NCBI RefSeq assembly: GCF_009730915.1
Contig: NW_024086660.1
Span: forward strand, 1-64,000
DNA: 64,000 bases
DNA from: Dioscorea cayenensis subsp. rotundata
Lineage: Eukaryota > Streptophyta > Magnoliopsida > Dioscoreales > Dioscoreaceae
Reading direction: 5' to 3'
In this document: positions 11,703-22,130 of the stretch, piece by piece
Numbering within the stretch: the stretch's first letter is position 1
Layout of the letters: every line of letters starts with the position of its first letter
Position numbers and translations under genes: made by a program
The notes under the pieces: generated by a model
What the model saw: the letters and a program-made list of their open reading frames with translations, nothing else
Told to the model about the DNA's origin: nothing
Database searches by the model: none

Positions 11703-13189
11703 TGATTGCTTCCCCGCAAGTGTACGGGATCACCAAGTAATACCTCGTGTGAAGACACGAGGATCGTATTCTACAGGGCTAAGGATCTCCTATTACTCCT
11801 TCTTGAGCTATTATCTAGCCTAAGATCTCAAGCGATGAATTTTACTCTACTAAATGTAATTAAAGCTAAAATGATATTTTCCAACAAATTAAAAAGAACA
11901 CGCAATAAGCAAGCAAGAGAATCAATGAAATTCAAAGGCCTATGTATGTGGATCCCCTTGATGGGTTATCATGCAACATGGATGATGATCTAAAGATCCA
12001 AGGGTAAAATGGACCATGAGATTCCAAGATTAGAACAACCCCAATTTCTCGGCGATTAAACCCTAATCCCATACGAACATAGATAGGAATTTCTCCCAAA
12101 TCTATATCCCTACGATTTCATTAAGTACGAGGAAATCTCACTTAGGAGTAAACCTACTCTTCTTCGGATTAAACCTACATGGAGGGCTACCAAACACCCG
12201 ATTTCTCAGCGTGATGATACAAGTATCCCCTTCTAATCCATTCATGATCTAATACATGCGAGCAAGTCACATCTACATGCATCACTCATAAAAGAGCTAC
12301 AGATTTCTCCTTAGTGTAGCACTTAGCATGAAAGCAATGGATTAAATCTCAAAATTACCCAAACATGGAATTAACAAGTTATCATCCAATATACATGATA
12401 AAACCCCCCAAGGTTCACCAACACCCAGTGGCCTTGGGAGTCTAGTGTGTCATCATCCTACAACAAGCAATACAAACAAGCAAAACATGAAACAAAAGCA
12501 TAAATGACACTCCCTAGATGAAATGGTGGAGGAGGAGGTGAAGAATATGTCGAATGACGCTTTCCCCGCCAAAGGAGTGCCCAATGATGCTTCCTCTAGC
12601 TGCGGGTCTCCTTCCTTCAAATCGTGGTAGATCTCCCCTTGAATGAAGTTGCCTTCTTGCCTTGAGAGTCTTGGACCTCGGGCTTGGATGATCTTCTAGC
12701 TTCCTTGCCCTTCTTCTCCTCCCTAAGGTCGCCACAAACCTCTCCAATGTCTCCCCAAAATATGCCCAGAAAAGGGTCTAACAAAAGGTTCTAGTTCTGC
12801 CCTAAAAGTTGGTATTTATACCCCCGAGGCATACAGGTTCTATGGAGGTCGTATGGGGGTCGTATAGTACTCAAAAACCCTAGATTAGCGATCCATGCGC
12901 GGTGCATACGACGCCCATATTGGGTAGTATAGAAATATGGGCAGACCCTCCAAATCATTCCATTGCTACAGTGCATACGGCCCTTATACTGGGTAGTATG
13001 GGGGTAGTATGAAATTCCTGTTTTCTTCTCTTTTCGCCCAAAGGATATTTTCTTGTTCTCTATGGCTTCTTTATGCCCTACAAAGAAAATAATAGATGAT
13101 TAAGCGCAAAACGGGCATTAAACCTCACAAAATATATGCAAAGTGAATACGATATATACATGAAAACATCTACATTTAGTCACTTATCA
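11703..13189 (-). mobile_element. Solo LTR, family B1, TSD AAATT
   Basis: This is a complete 1487-bp LTR: TGATTGCTTCC at 11703 and the opposite end TTATCA at 13189. It is flanked by a perfect 5-bp duplication AAATT at 11698-11702 and 13190-13194. No internal region, PBS or PPT is attached, so it is the product of LTR-LTR recombination. It lies inside the predicted intron of E1, which joins cleanly once it is removed. It contains GTATTTATACCCCCGAGG near 12810, a candidate TATA region on the minus strand, and CATACGG-type repeats near 12830-13010. Confidence 0.92.
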
Positions 13190-13215
13190 AAATTCCAGCA
13201 ACTTTACACTAGCTT

Positions 13216-13250
13216 ATACGGCCTCAATGAGCTGCTCATTGAGGCCGTAT
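13216..13250. repeat. 35-bp perfect palindrome (E1 intron)
   Basis: The two 17-base arms, starting ATACGGCCTCAATGAGC, are exact reverse complements around one central base. It belongs to the same CTCAATGAG series as 11608-11700. A second palindromic motif, CCATACGG...CCGTATGG, follows near 13640-13672. Confidence 0.9.
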
Positions 13251-13772
13251 GGAGCCTTATTTTTCATGTAAATGTTGCCAACTTCTCTCTCTCCTCATTC
13301 TTCTTCTTCTCTAACCGAGCCCTAGCATCTATTATCCATCTTTCCATGGCTGGATCTCACTAAATATTGTTCTAAATCATCTCCACATCTCCTTGGGAAG
13401 TTGATCTAGTGTTTGTCTTCAAGCTCCACTCAAGTGTTTTCAAGATCTTTGTTGGTAAGAAGCTTGTGTGATGAAAATTTTTCTTTTCTTTTCTTCTTGC
13501 TTTCTTGAGCTTATGTGTGGATTGTTTCAAGCTTTTAGTTTTTTCTTTTGGTATGATCATCATGTTTTTGAAATATCTCAAATTTATGTAAAAAATTTTT
13601 CGAATTCATGATGTGGGGAAACTCTTTCAAAATGAATAGTATCCATACGGGTTCCATATGCCCGTATGGATCCTATTCACTTCAATTTCTTCATGTTTTA
13701 TCCATTTTTATGCCACATTATTCATTCTCTTGGATTCCTATCATTCTTATTTGGATTATTATTGATGTAGGA

Positions 13773-14381
13773 ATGCCACAAGTCAAGAAATTTGCCTCCA
13801 AACGTCTAATAAACACAATGCCAACCCCGAAGAACCCCAATTTAAGCATGCTCATCATACGGCGAAGTGTGAAGTTTCGAAGACTAAACCATGTGGCACA
13901 CTTTATCACATAGAATGGGGTGTTTTGGAAACATTTGGGATGAATGAACAATTCAAGGAATTACTTTCACATGGTACTTGGTGAATCTATTCTCAATTGA
14001 TGATCTTACCTTTTGCCAACTTATTTTGGAGGTTTTGAGCATTTTTGAAGCACACCAGTACTACCACATCTACAACACCATGTGATGACTAGTTGGACAT
14101 TTGAGCATGGACATTTACTTTACTTCTTTAGTTTGTTCATTTTGTTTTTACTTTTTGATGCAAGTGTGTTTGTTTGGTTTTTAATAAGTTGGGGCGGGAT
14201 ACCCTACCAACCTTGTTTAGAACTTTCCTACTCTTTATCTAGTATTTGTGTGTTTTTGACTACTCCCTAGTATTCATTTTTTTGAAATCCTAATTTTTTT
14301 GTTTGAATGATGATGCTCCTTTATGCCTTGCAGGGCATTAAGGGAGTTTGGTGAGTCTCTCAACATTCCATTGAAGCCGGA
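13773..14381 (+). pseudogene. ATHILA-ORF-like protein, truncated (E1)
   Basis: The start is ATG at 13773 (MPQVKKFASK), just after the TTGATGTAG acceptor. After a frame change the segment near 13900-14060 reads WGVLETFGMNEQFKELLSHG and then SIDDLTFCQLILEVLSIFE. This aligns with the E8 protein (YEWFSLEVLATFE) and with E3 (ELTLEVLSSFEF). It belongs to the plant-transposon domain found downstream of gag/pol in Athila-type elements, whose function is not established. No recognisable protein continues past about 14063. The stretch to 14381 is AT-rich and ends at the insertion of a solo LTR. A further CTTGCAG/GGCATTAAGG acceptor-like site lies at 14334. The gene is broken. Confidence 0.65.
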
Positions 14382-15887
14382 TGATAAGTATCTAAATGTA
14401 GGTGTTTTCATATATGTATCGTAAGCACTTTGCATGTATTTTGTGAGGTTTGATGCCCGTTTCGCTTAATCGCTCTATTATTTGCTTTGTAGGGCATATG
14501 GAAGCCATGGAGAACAAGAAGATATCATTTTGGCAAAAAGAGAAGAAAACAAGAATTTCATACTACCCCCATACTACCCAAAGATAGGGGCCGTATGCAC
14601 TCGTGAGCAAATGGGATTGATTTGGGATTCCGTCTAGATTTCCATACTACCCAAGTATACGGGGCCGTATGGAGGCCGTATGCACCCGTGATGGAACGCG
14701 AATCTAGGGTTTTCGAGTGCTATACGACTCCCCATACGACCCCCTATACGGCCCGTATGCCTCGGGGGTATATATACTCACTTTTAGGGCTGATTAAAAA
14801 GGGACTTTTTGCTGGCCGACTTTTTGGGAGATCATTTTGGGAGATTTTTGGGCGACCTTTGGGGAGAAGAAGAAGGGCAAGAAAGCTAGAAGATCATTCA
14901 AGCCCAAGGTCCAAGGCTATCAAGGCAAGAAGGCAACATCATTCAAAGGGGAGATCGATCACGACTTGAAGGAAGGAGAACCGCGGCTAGAGGAAGCGTC
15001 ATTCGGCATTCCTTTGGCGGGGGGAAGCGTCATTCGGCATATTCTCGTCTCATCCTTCACCATTTCATCTAGGAGTGCCATACTATGTCTTTGTTTCATG
15101 TTTTGCTTGATTGTATGCTTTGTTATGAGATGATGACACACTAGACCCCCAAGGCCACCGGGTGTCGGTGAACCTTGGGGGGTTTTTATCATGTATTTTT
15201 GGATGATTACTTGTTAATTCTATGCTTGGGTATGTTTGAGATCTAATCCATTGTTTTTCATGCTAAGTGTTACACCAAGGAGAAATCCGTAGCTCTTTTT
15301 ATGAATGATGCATGTAGATGTGACTTGCTCGCATGTATTAGGTCATGAATGGATTAGAAGGGATACTTGTATCATCACGCCGAGAAATTGGGTGTTTGGT
15401 AGCCCTCCATGTAGGTTTAATCCGAAGAAGAGTAGGTTTATTCCTAAGCGAGATTTCCTTGTACTTAATGCAATCGTAGGGAATGTAGATTTGGAAGAAA
15501 TTCCTATCTATGTTCGTATGGGATTAGGGTTCAATCGCGAGAAATTGGGGTTGTTCTAATCTTGGAATCTCATGGTCCAATTTACCCTTGCATCTTTTAA
15601 ATCATCATCCATGTTGCATGATAACCCCTCAAGGGATCCACATCCATAGGCCTTTGCACTTTATTGATTCTCTTGCTTGCTTATTGCTTGTTCTCTCTAA
15701 TTTGCTAGCAAATCTTGTGTTTAGTTTTTATTTGTATTTAGTAGAGTAAATCCATCACTTAAGATCTTAGGCTAGATAATGGCTCGAGAAAAGAGTAATA
15801 GGAGATCCTTAGCCCCGTGGAATCGATCCTCGTGTCTTTGCACGAGGTATTACTTAGCGATCCCGTGACACTTGCGGGAAGCGATCA
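14382..15887 (+). mobile_element. Solo LTR, family B1, imperfect TSD CCGGA/CCAGA
   Basis: The LTR runs from TGATAAGTATC at 14382 to GCGATCA at 15887 (1506 bp), in the + direction and in the same family as 11703-13189. Flanking pentamers are CCGGA (14377-14381) and CCAGA (15888-15892), one mismatch apart. A TATATATACTCAC box lies at 14769, about 60 bases after the CATACGG/CCGTATG repeats at 14650-14760. No PBS or PPT adjoins, so this is a solo LTR. Confidence 0.85.
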
Positions 15888-16917
15888 CCAGACCCAACAT
15901 GAAAAGCTTGCAACACCTTTTGTTCGGGTCGCCTCTCGCCGTGTGAACAAGATTTAACAGGGGAAGTTTGTTCTACCCTCCTCCATTATTTTCATTGCAA
16001 ATATTATTATGTTTTCCATGACTAGTGTACATTGGGGACAATGTACAACACTAGGTGGGGGGATGGGTATATTGTATGTATTAGGGTTATTGTTTGCATG
16101 CTAGTGTTACCGATGATAGCTTGTTCATTATTGTAAGACTCTTATAGCATGGATTAATGATTGATTTGAGTTACATATTTGTTGTTGTACTCTATTGAAT
16201 CATGTTTCATCTCTAGTATTGTCTTATGCACTGAATCTTGTGTTGATGCCCTGGGAATAGCCAACATGACTACTCTATCTCTCTTGATTGATTAACACAC
16301 AACTTTGATTACTCAGCCTTAGAATTCTAAGTTCTTTCTTCCAATGAACTCTTAAGAACTTCTGAGTCTTGTTGATCTAGCCCTACTTTTGTGGCATGTA
16401 GAGTAGTTTGAAGACATGATCTAGGATGAATGTGAAAAAGAAAATGATGAAAAAAAGAATAAATGAAAAGAGGAAAATGAGTCTATGTCAGTATTCCTTT
16501 GCTAGTGGAGCATGAATGCATCTCTGTAGACTGTAATCGAGTAGTTGAGTGGCTTTTGTGCCTAACCAGCATGTGCACCCTCCAGAAAGATTTTTTTGTG
16601 CAATCTATGTTAGTCTGACACGAAAAAGAAAAAAAAATGAAATGAAATGAAAATAAAAACCCTAGTAATCTTTGTGGCTTCCTACTAGAGGTTTTGAGAA
16701 GAAAAGTAGGAGTTAGTTCAAGGTTAAGAATTAGAAGGATCTTACTTGTTCATTGGAGTGGCTCTTAGCATTTTAAGACTTAGTACTCTCGCATGTCGAG
16801 TGATTAGCATCTAGAGTTGTACTGATTGAAGTCAGTAGGCTAAAGCAGGTCAGGGCAGATGAAACACAATGTTCACACACATGGCACAGACATACAAGAG
16901 GTGAGACAGGATCTTTC
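15888..16917 (+). mobile_element. E1 3' internal region, non-coding
   Basis: No convincing ORF is present. A hairpin GTACATTG-GGGA-CAATGTAC lies at 16027-16046, followed by the purine-rich AGGTGGGGGGATGGG at 16053-16067. Both recur in E3 and E9. The rest is AT-rich, with an A-rich GAAAAAG stretch near 16430-16650. The region continues after the solo LTR at 18472. Confidence 0.75.
16027..16067 (+). other. Conserved hairpin plus second purine tract (E1)
   Basis: The eight-base stem GTACATTG/CAATGTAC has a GGGA loop and is followed by ACAACACTAGGTGGGGGG. The layout resembles the terminal PPT of the same element (GGGGACAAACAAATGCTTAGGTGTGGGG). After subtracting the inserted solo LTR it sits about 1.0 kb before the 3' LTR. 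Confidence 0.6.
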
Positions 16918-18471
16918 TGATAAGTGTCTAAATGTACATATTTCTGTATATGTATTTGTCACTTCTAGCATGTTTTTTTACTAGAATTGATGCCCATTTT
17001 GTGCTTAATCGTGTATTATTTGCTTTGCAGGGCATGGGAACGCCATGGAGGACACGAAGATATAATTTGGGCGAAAAAGAGAAGAAAACCAGGTCGTAGT
17101 ACTGTAGCTGCACTGTAGCACCTGAACAGTTTTCAAGACAGAATTCGAATCATGGCATACGGCCTCAATGCTGCCCGGTATAAAGCCCGGGATGATCACT
17201 GTAGCACAAAGGAAGTTAATTGATTGAAGGCATACTGGTTCAATGAGGTGCTCATTGAGCCAGTATGGATACTATTTGGAGTGCATATGAGGAGTTTTAT
17301 TGCCCTGAACAGTATCAATGAGGAGCTCAATGAGGTCCTCATTGAGCCAGTATACCACCTCGGGATTGATGGATCTTGGAGTAAGGAAGAGGAATAAAAA
17401 GGGTGTTTTTTTGGGGGAAGAGAGGGAGGATTTTTTTGGGAGAGACTTAGAGGGTTCTCGGCAGCCACCACTTGGGAGAGAGGAGAGAAAATGAAGACAT
17501 CATATTCTTGGGAGATTTGGCTTGAAGCTTGGGAAGATCAAGGGCTTGAACTTCAAGGGGAAGCTTCATCATCAAGGGAGGAGAAGCATTCGGCACCTTT
17601 AGGGCTAGGAGAAGCGTCATTCAGCCGACATTCTCCTTCCTCTTCATCATTCGGACTAGGGGGTGCCATTTATGCATTTACTTCTTGCTTTTGTTGTGTT
17701 TGAGACATTTATTTGTATGATAGCACACTAGACCCCCAAGGCCACCGGATGTAGGTGAACTTTGGGGGGTTCATCATGTATTTTGGATGCTTCACTTTTA
17801 TTTGGAATGCATTGGTGTGATTTGTGGTTTAGCTCATGTTGTTCATGCCTAGAACTATAATATGGATAAATCCTTAGTTCTTATTTGAGTTGTATACGTA
17901 GACGTGACCTACTCACGTGTACTAGATCATCATTGAGCTAAAAGGGGAGAACCTTGACCAACATGGTGAGAAATTGGATGTAGGTTGCCCCTCCGAACCA
18001 TGAGGATGAACTTAGGTTAAGTGCATCTTTATTTCGCGATCTCCATGTGCTTAATGCAATCATAGGAATATGACTAAGGAGAAATCCTTGTCATCATTTG
18101 TATGGGATTAGGGTTTGACTACCGAGAAATCGGGGTTGAACTATTGTTGAGGTCCGTCGGCCTAAATCACCCATGTCATCTATTCTTATGCATCCGTACA
18201 TCATGAGGAATCCCTCTTTGGAATCCTCATCCCTAGGCCTGTTCTTATCATTATTGCTCTTGTGATTTTCTTGCTTGTTGTGGGGCTGCTATACTTGTAT
18301 TCTTAATTACATTATTGCACGTACTAGAGTAAGAACATGTTTGAGTTGTAAGGTTAGAAAATAAGTGATGGAGGAGTAATAGGAGCTCCTTAGCCCCGTG
18401 GAATACTACGACCCCTATGTCATTCACAAGGTATTACTTGGCGATCCCGTACACTTGTGGGAACACAATCA
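16918..18471 (+). mobile_element. Solo LTR, family B2, TSD CTTTC
   Basis: The LTR runs from TGATAAGTGTCTAAATG at 16918 to ACAATCA at 18471 (1554 bp). A perfect duplication CTTTC lies at 16913-16917 and 18472-18476. It is inserted in the 3' internal region of E1. Palindromic CTCAATGAG/CTCATTGAG motifs lie at 17238-17262 and near 17320-17350. The terminal segment carries GGAATAC...GGTATTACTTGGCGATCCCGTACACTTG. Confidence 0.93.
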
Positions 18472-18643
18472 CTTTCTTATGTGCTTAATGTTTGTAACTC
18501 ATTATCTATTTATCATTTTCCAATGCTTGTAGAGTCTTGTATTTATTTGAGCCGGAGATAATACATTTAGCCACTTCTCATTATCTTTGTTTTTCATGAT
18601 GTGTTTGCTTGGGGACAAACAAATGCTTAGGTGTGGGGATATT
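18472..18643 (+). other. E1 3' end with polypurine tract
   Basis: This is the short remaining internal sequence, ending GCTTGGGGACAAAC then TTAGGTGTGGGGATATT directly before TGATAAG of the LTR at 18644. The purine-rich part at about 18628-18640 is the plus-strand primer site expected before a 3' LTR. Confidence 0.8.
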
Positions 18644-20230
18644 TGATAAGTGTCTAAATGTACGTAATTTAGTATATGTATTTGTATAAGAATTGATGCC
18701 TGTTTTATGCTTAATCGTGTGTTATTTGTTTTGTAGGGCACAAAAACGCCATGGAGGACACGAAGATATAATTTAGGCGACAAAGAGAAGAAAACTAGGT
18801 CACAGTACTGTAGCGTATTCAGTGTAGCCAAGTACTGTAGTAGTGATGATGCAGCATCGTCACTATACCAAGATCGCTGTAGATGTCACTGTAGCACCTG
18901 GTGTGTTTTCGAGTCAGGAATTCAATCATGGCATACGTCCTCAATGCTGCAGGGATGGTGCCCGGGATGATCACTATAGCTATAGAAGAAGATGATTTGG
19001 TTGTAGGCATATTGGCTCAATGAGGTGCTCATTGAGCCAGTATAGACAGTATTCTGAGGGCATTTGTGGAGATTGCCTACCCCAAACAGTGTCAATGAGA
19101 GGCTCAATGAGGACCTCATTGAGCTGGGGATACCACCAGGGATTGAGGCCATTTGGAGGGTATGATGAGTGGTATATAGGGTGATTTTGGGGAGGATTGA
19201 GCGAACTTTTTTGAGAGTTTTTTGGAAGCCACCATTTGGGAGAAAGGAGAGGAACGAAGATATCATTTTTGGGGAGAGTTTGGCTTGAGGCATGGGAAGA
19301 TCAAGAGACTTGAACTTCAAGGGGAAAGCTTTATCATCAAAGGAGAAGGAGCATTCGGCATTCCATGGGCTAGAAGAAGCATCATTCGGCCGGTATTCTC
19401 CCTCCTCATCATCATTCAGACTATGGAGTGCCATTTATGCATTTACTTCTTGTTTTTGTTGTGTTTGAGATACTTTTTTGTGTGATGGCACACTAGACCC
19501 CCAAGGCCACAAGATGTAGGTGAACCTTGGGGGGTTCATCATGTATTTTGGATGCTTCACTTTTATTTGAAATGCATTGGTGTGATTTATGGTTTAGCTC
19601 ATTGTCTTTTATGCCTAGAACTATTACGTGGAGAAATCCTTAGTTCTTGTTTGAGTTGTACATATAGACGTGACCTACTCGCGTGTACTAGATCATTATT
19701 GAGGTAGAAGCGGAGATCATTGACCAACATGGCGAGAAATTGGATGTAGGTTGCCCCTCCGAACCATGAGGATGAACTTAGGTTAAGTGTGTCCTTGTTG
19801 CACGATCTCCATTCACTTATTGCAATTGTAGGAATATGATTAAGGAGAGATCCTTGTCATCATTTATACGGGATTAGGGTTTAACCGCCGAGAAATTGGT
19901 GTTGAACTATTGTTGAGGTCTGTCGGTCTAAATCACCCTTGCTATTTTATTCCTATGTATCCATAAATCATGATGACCCCTCTTGGGAATCCTCATCCTT
20001 AGGCTTGTTCTTATCATCATTGCTCTTGTGATTTTCTTGCTTGCCTTGGAATTGTTATACTTGTGTTTTTTGTATTCTTGCATGTATTAGAGTAGTATAC
20101 CATGCTTAAGTTGTAAGGATAGAAAGTGAGTGATGGAGGAGTAATAGGAGCTCCTTAGCCCCATGGAATACGATCCTTGGGCTTTTGCACATGGTATTAC
20201 TTGGCGACCCCGTACACTTGCAGGCAATCA
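18644..20230 (+). mobile_element. Family B2 LTR shared by E1 and E2
   Basis: This is a 1587-bp LTR from TGATAAGTGTCTAAATG to GGCAATCA. A PPT lies immediately upstream and a PBS ten bases downstream. It is therefore both the 3' LTR of E1 and the 5' LTR of E2. It is collinear with 16918-18471, including the CTCAATGAGGTGCTCATTGAG palindrome at about 19017 and the second CTCAATGAGGACCTCATTGAG at about 19102. Confidence 0.9.
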
Positions 20231-20240
20231 ACCAAATTTT

Positions 20241-20258
20241 CGGAGCCGTTGCCTGGGA
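20241..20258 (+). other. tRNA-Asp primer-binding site, degenerate (E2)
   Basis: CGGAGCCGTTGCCTGGGA compares with TGGCGCCGTTGCCGGGGA, three mismatches. It follows the LTR end at 20230 with the usual A/T-rich spacer. Confidence 0.8.
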
Positions 20259-20393
20259 CATTAAGGAATTCTAGGAAACTTCTAGCTTATTGCTCTAACC
20301 ATTTTTCTTTTCTTCTATTTCTTCTTTTCATTTGTCTTACTTCTTTTTGAGCTTAAATTTATTTATCTTTATCGACTTTGTAAGTTACTGTGC

Positions 20394-21885
20394 ATGACAC
20401 GAGCAAATCCATCAAATTTAGTTGCACAAGACAGTGAAATTGAGAGAACTTTGCATCGAAGACATAGAGAAGTGGGTGAAAGCACTAGTGAAAGAAACAT
20501 CAAAATTGAGGACACAGAATCTGTAATCATGGCCGAAGAAAGACGTACTTTATCCGAATATGAAAGGTCGTAGTTCACAGATGAGGAATTTAGTGTTCAA
20601 GCACCATCCATTGCCACAAAAAATTTTGAAATCAAGGCAAACACCATCGGCATGATCCAGAATTTAGTCCAATTTAATGATCTTGCGAATGAGGATGCTC
20701 ACGATCATCTTGCCCATTTTCTCCAAATTTGTTCCACTTTCAAGATAAATGGAGTTACAGATGATGCGATCTGGCTTCGACTTTTCCCATTTAGCTTGGG
20801 AGATGGGGCATATCGGTGGCTCACATTCTTACCACCGGGATCGATCAAAACATGGAAAGATATGGTTGAAATTTTTTGGGAAGGTATTTTCCTCCAAGCA
20901 AAGCGGCGAAGCTAAGGCAAAAAATTTCAGCATTCAAACAAGGAGAATCGGAGACTCTATTTGAAGCTTATGAGAGATTGAAAGACCTTCTTCGAAGATG
21001 GCCCCATCATGGCTTTGCTTCTTGGATGCGGGTTCAGATCATCTACAACGGGTTGAATTATGCAACTCATTAATTAATTGATGCCGCAGCGGGTGGATCT
21101 CTTAGTAACAAGTACCCCGATGAGGCCGAGCAACTCCTTGAATCAATGGCAAGCAATGAGTCTCATTGGGCCTCAAGAGGTGTACCACAAAAAGGGGCCA
21201 GAATTTATGAAATCAATGCTAATGATGCTCTTGTCCAAAGGTTGATGTGTTATCTCGAAAGCTAGACATGCTCATGGGTAGTAGCTCGAAGTCAGAGTCG
21301 GTGATGAGTTGTAGCACTTGTGGTGGAGGGCATGGAGTCACCCAATGTCCTATTGCTAGTTCCTTCGTCGCCCCAATTGAGAATGTTGATTATATTGGGA
21401 GACAAAGGCCACAAGGGAATTACCACCCAAACCTTTCATGGAATCAGGAGAAACAACAAAAGTTGCACCACCTCCACAAGGTTCCCAAATGCAACAATCA
21501 ATTTTGGAGAAGAGGTTCACTACTTAAGATGTGCTCGCCAAGTTCATGATTAATACTGAATCAGCCTTCAAACAAGGAGAATCGGAGACTCTATTTGAAG
21601 CTTATGAGATTCAAAGAACTTCTTCGAAGATGTCCCCATCATGCCTTTACTTCTTGGATGCGGGTTCAGATCATCTACAATGGGTTGAATTATGCAACTC
21701 GTTAATTAATTGATGCCGCAGCGGGTGGATCTCTTAGTAACAAGTACCCCAATAAGGCTGATCAACTCCTTGAATCAATGGCAAGCAATGAGTATCATTG
21801 GGCCTCAAGAGGTGCACCACAAAAAGGGGCCGGAATTTATGAAGTCAATGCTAATGATGCTCTTTCCGCAAAGGTTGATGTGTCT
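20394..21885 (+). pseudogene. gag: Retrotransposon gag, internally duplicated (element E2)
   Basis: The ATG at 20394 opens MTRANPSNLVAQDSEIERTL, followed by AEERRTLSEYERS and a stop near 20570. The capsid core is well kept: QNLVQFNDLANEDAHDHLAH, INGVTDDAIWLRLFPFSLGD, then, after a one-base shift at about 20880, the GRYFPPSKAAKLRQKISAFK segment. The knuckle CSTCGGGHGVTQC is at 21310-21348. After it, at about 21561, the sequence jumps back and repeats the AFKQGESETLFEAYE-to-DALSAKVDVS part of gag. It ends at about 21885 against a family A LTR. The frame is broken in several places. Confidence 0.87.
20927..21885 (+). repeat. 634-bp offset tandem duplication inside gag (E2)
   Basis: TCAGCATTCAAACAAGGAG at 20927 recurs as TCAGCCTTCAAACAAGGAG at 21561. 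Both copies run through TTGAATTATGCAACTC, GATGCCGCAGCGGGTGG and GCAAGCAATGAG. Copy 2 ends near 21885 at a family A LTR junction, so the unit is 634 bp and the second copy is incomplete. Confidence 0.85.
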
Positions 21886-22085
21886 TCGCATTTGAACCTT
21901 AACAAGATTTCCTCCAAATTAATGGATTATGACCCACATTAGCTTCTTCCTCTCATAATCGCCCTCACAACCCTACCTGCATGAAAGTAACATAAATACA
22001 CCCATATTAGCGTTAAAACCCAAGAAAAATAATGCTCAATACAAGGGAAGGACACTTCGTATTCTTATCGCGTAAGCACTTATCA
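21886..22085 (-). mobile_element. Family A LTR fragment (3' LTR start of E3)
   Basis: These are the first 200 bp of a minus-strand family A LTR, ending with TTATCA at 22085 next to the PPT of E3. The rest is lost at the junction with E2 gag. Confidence 0.85.
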
Positions 22086-22130
22086 AACTCCCCACACTTA
22101 AGCTTTTGCTTGTCCTCAAGCAAAGATTAA
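22086..22130 (-). other. Polypurine tract and conserved 3' end (E3)
   Basis: On the coding strand this reads CTTTGCTTGAGGACAAGC, then TTAAGTGTGGGGAGTT, directly before the LTR TGATAAG-type start. The same block is at 36561-36605 (E5) and 59541-59585. Confidence 0.85.
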
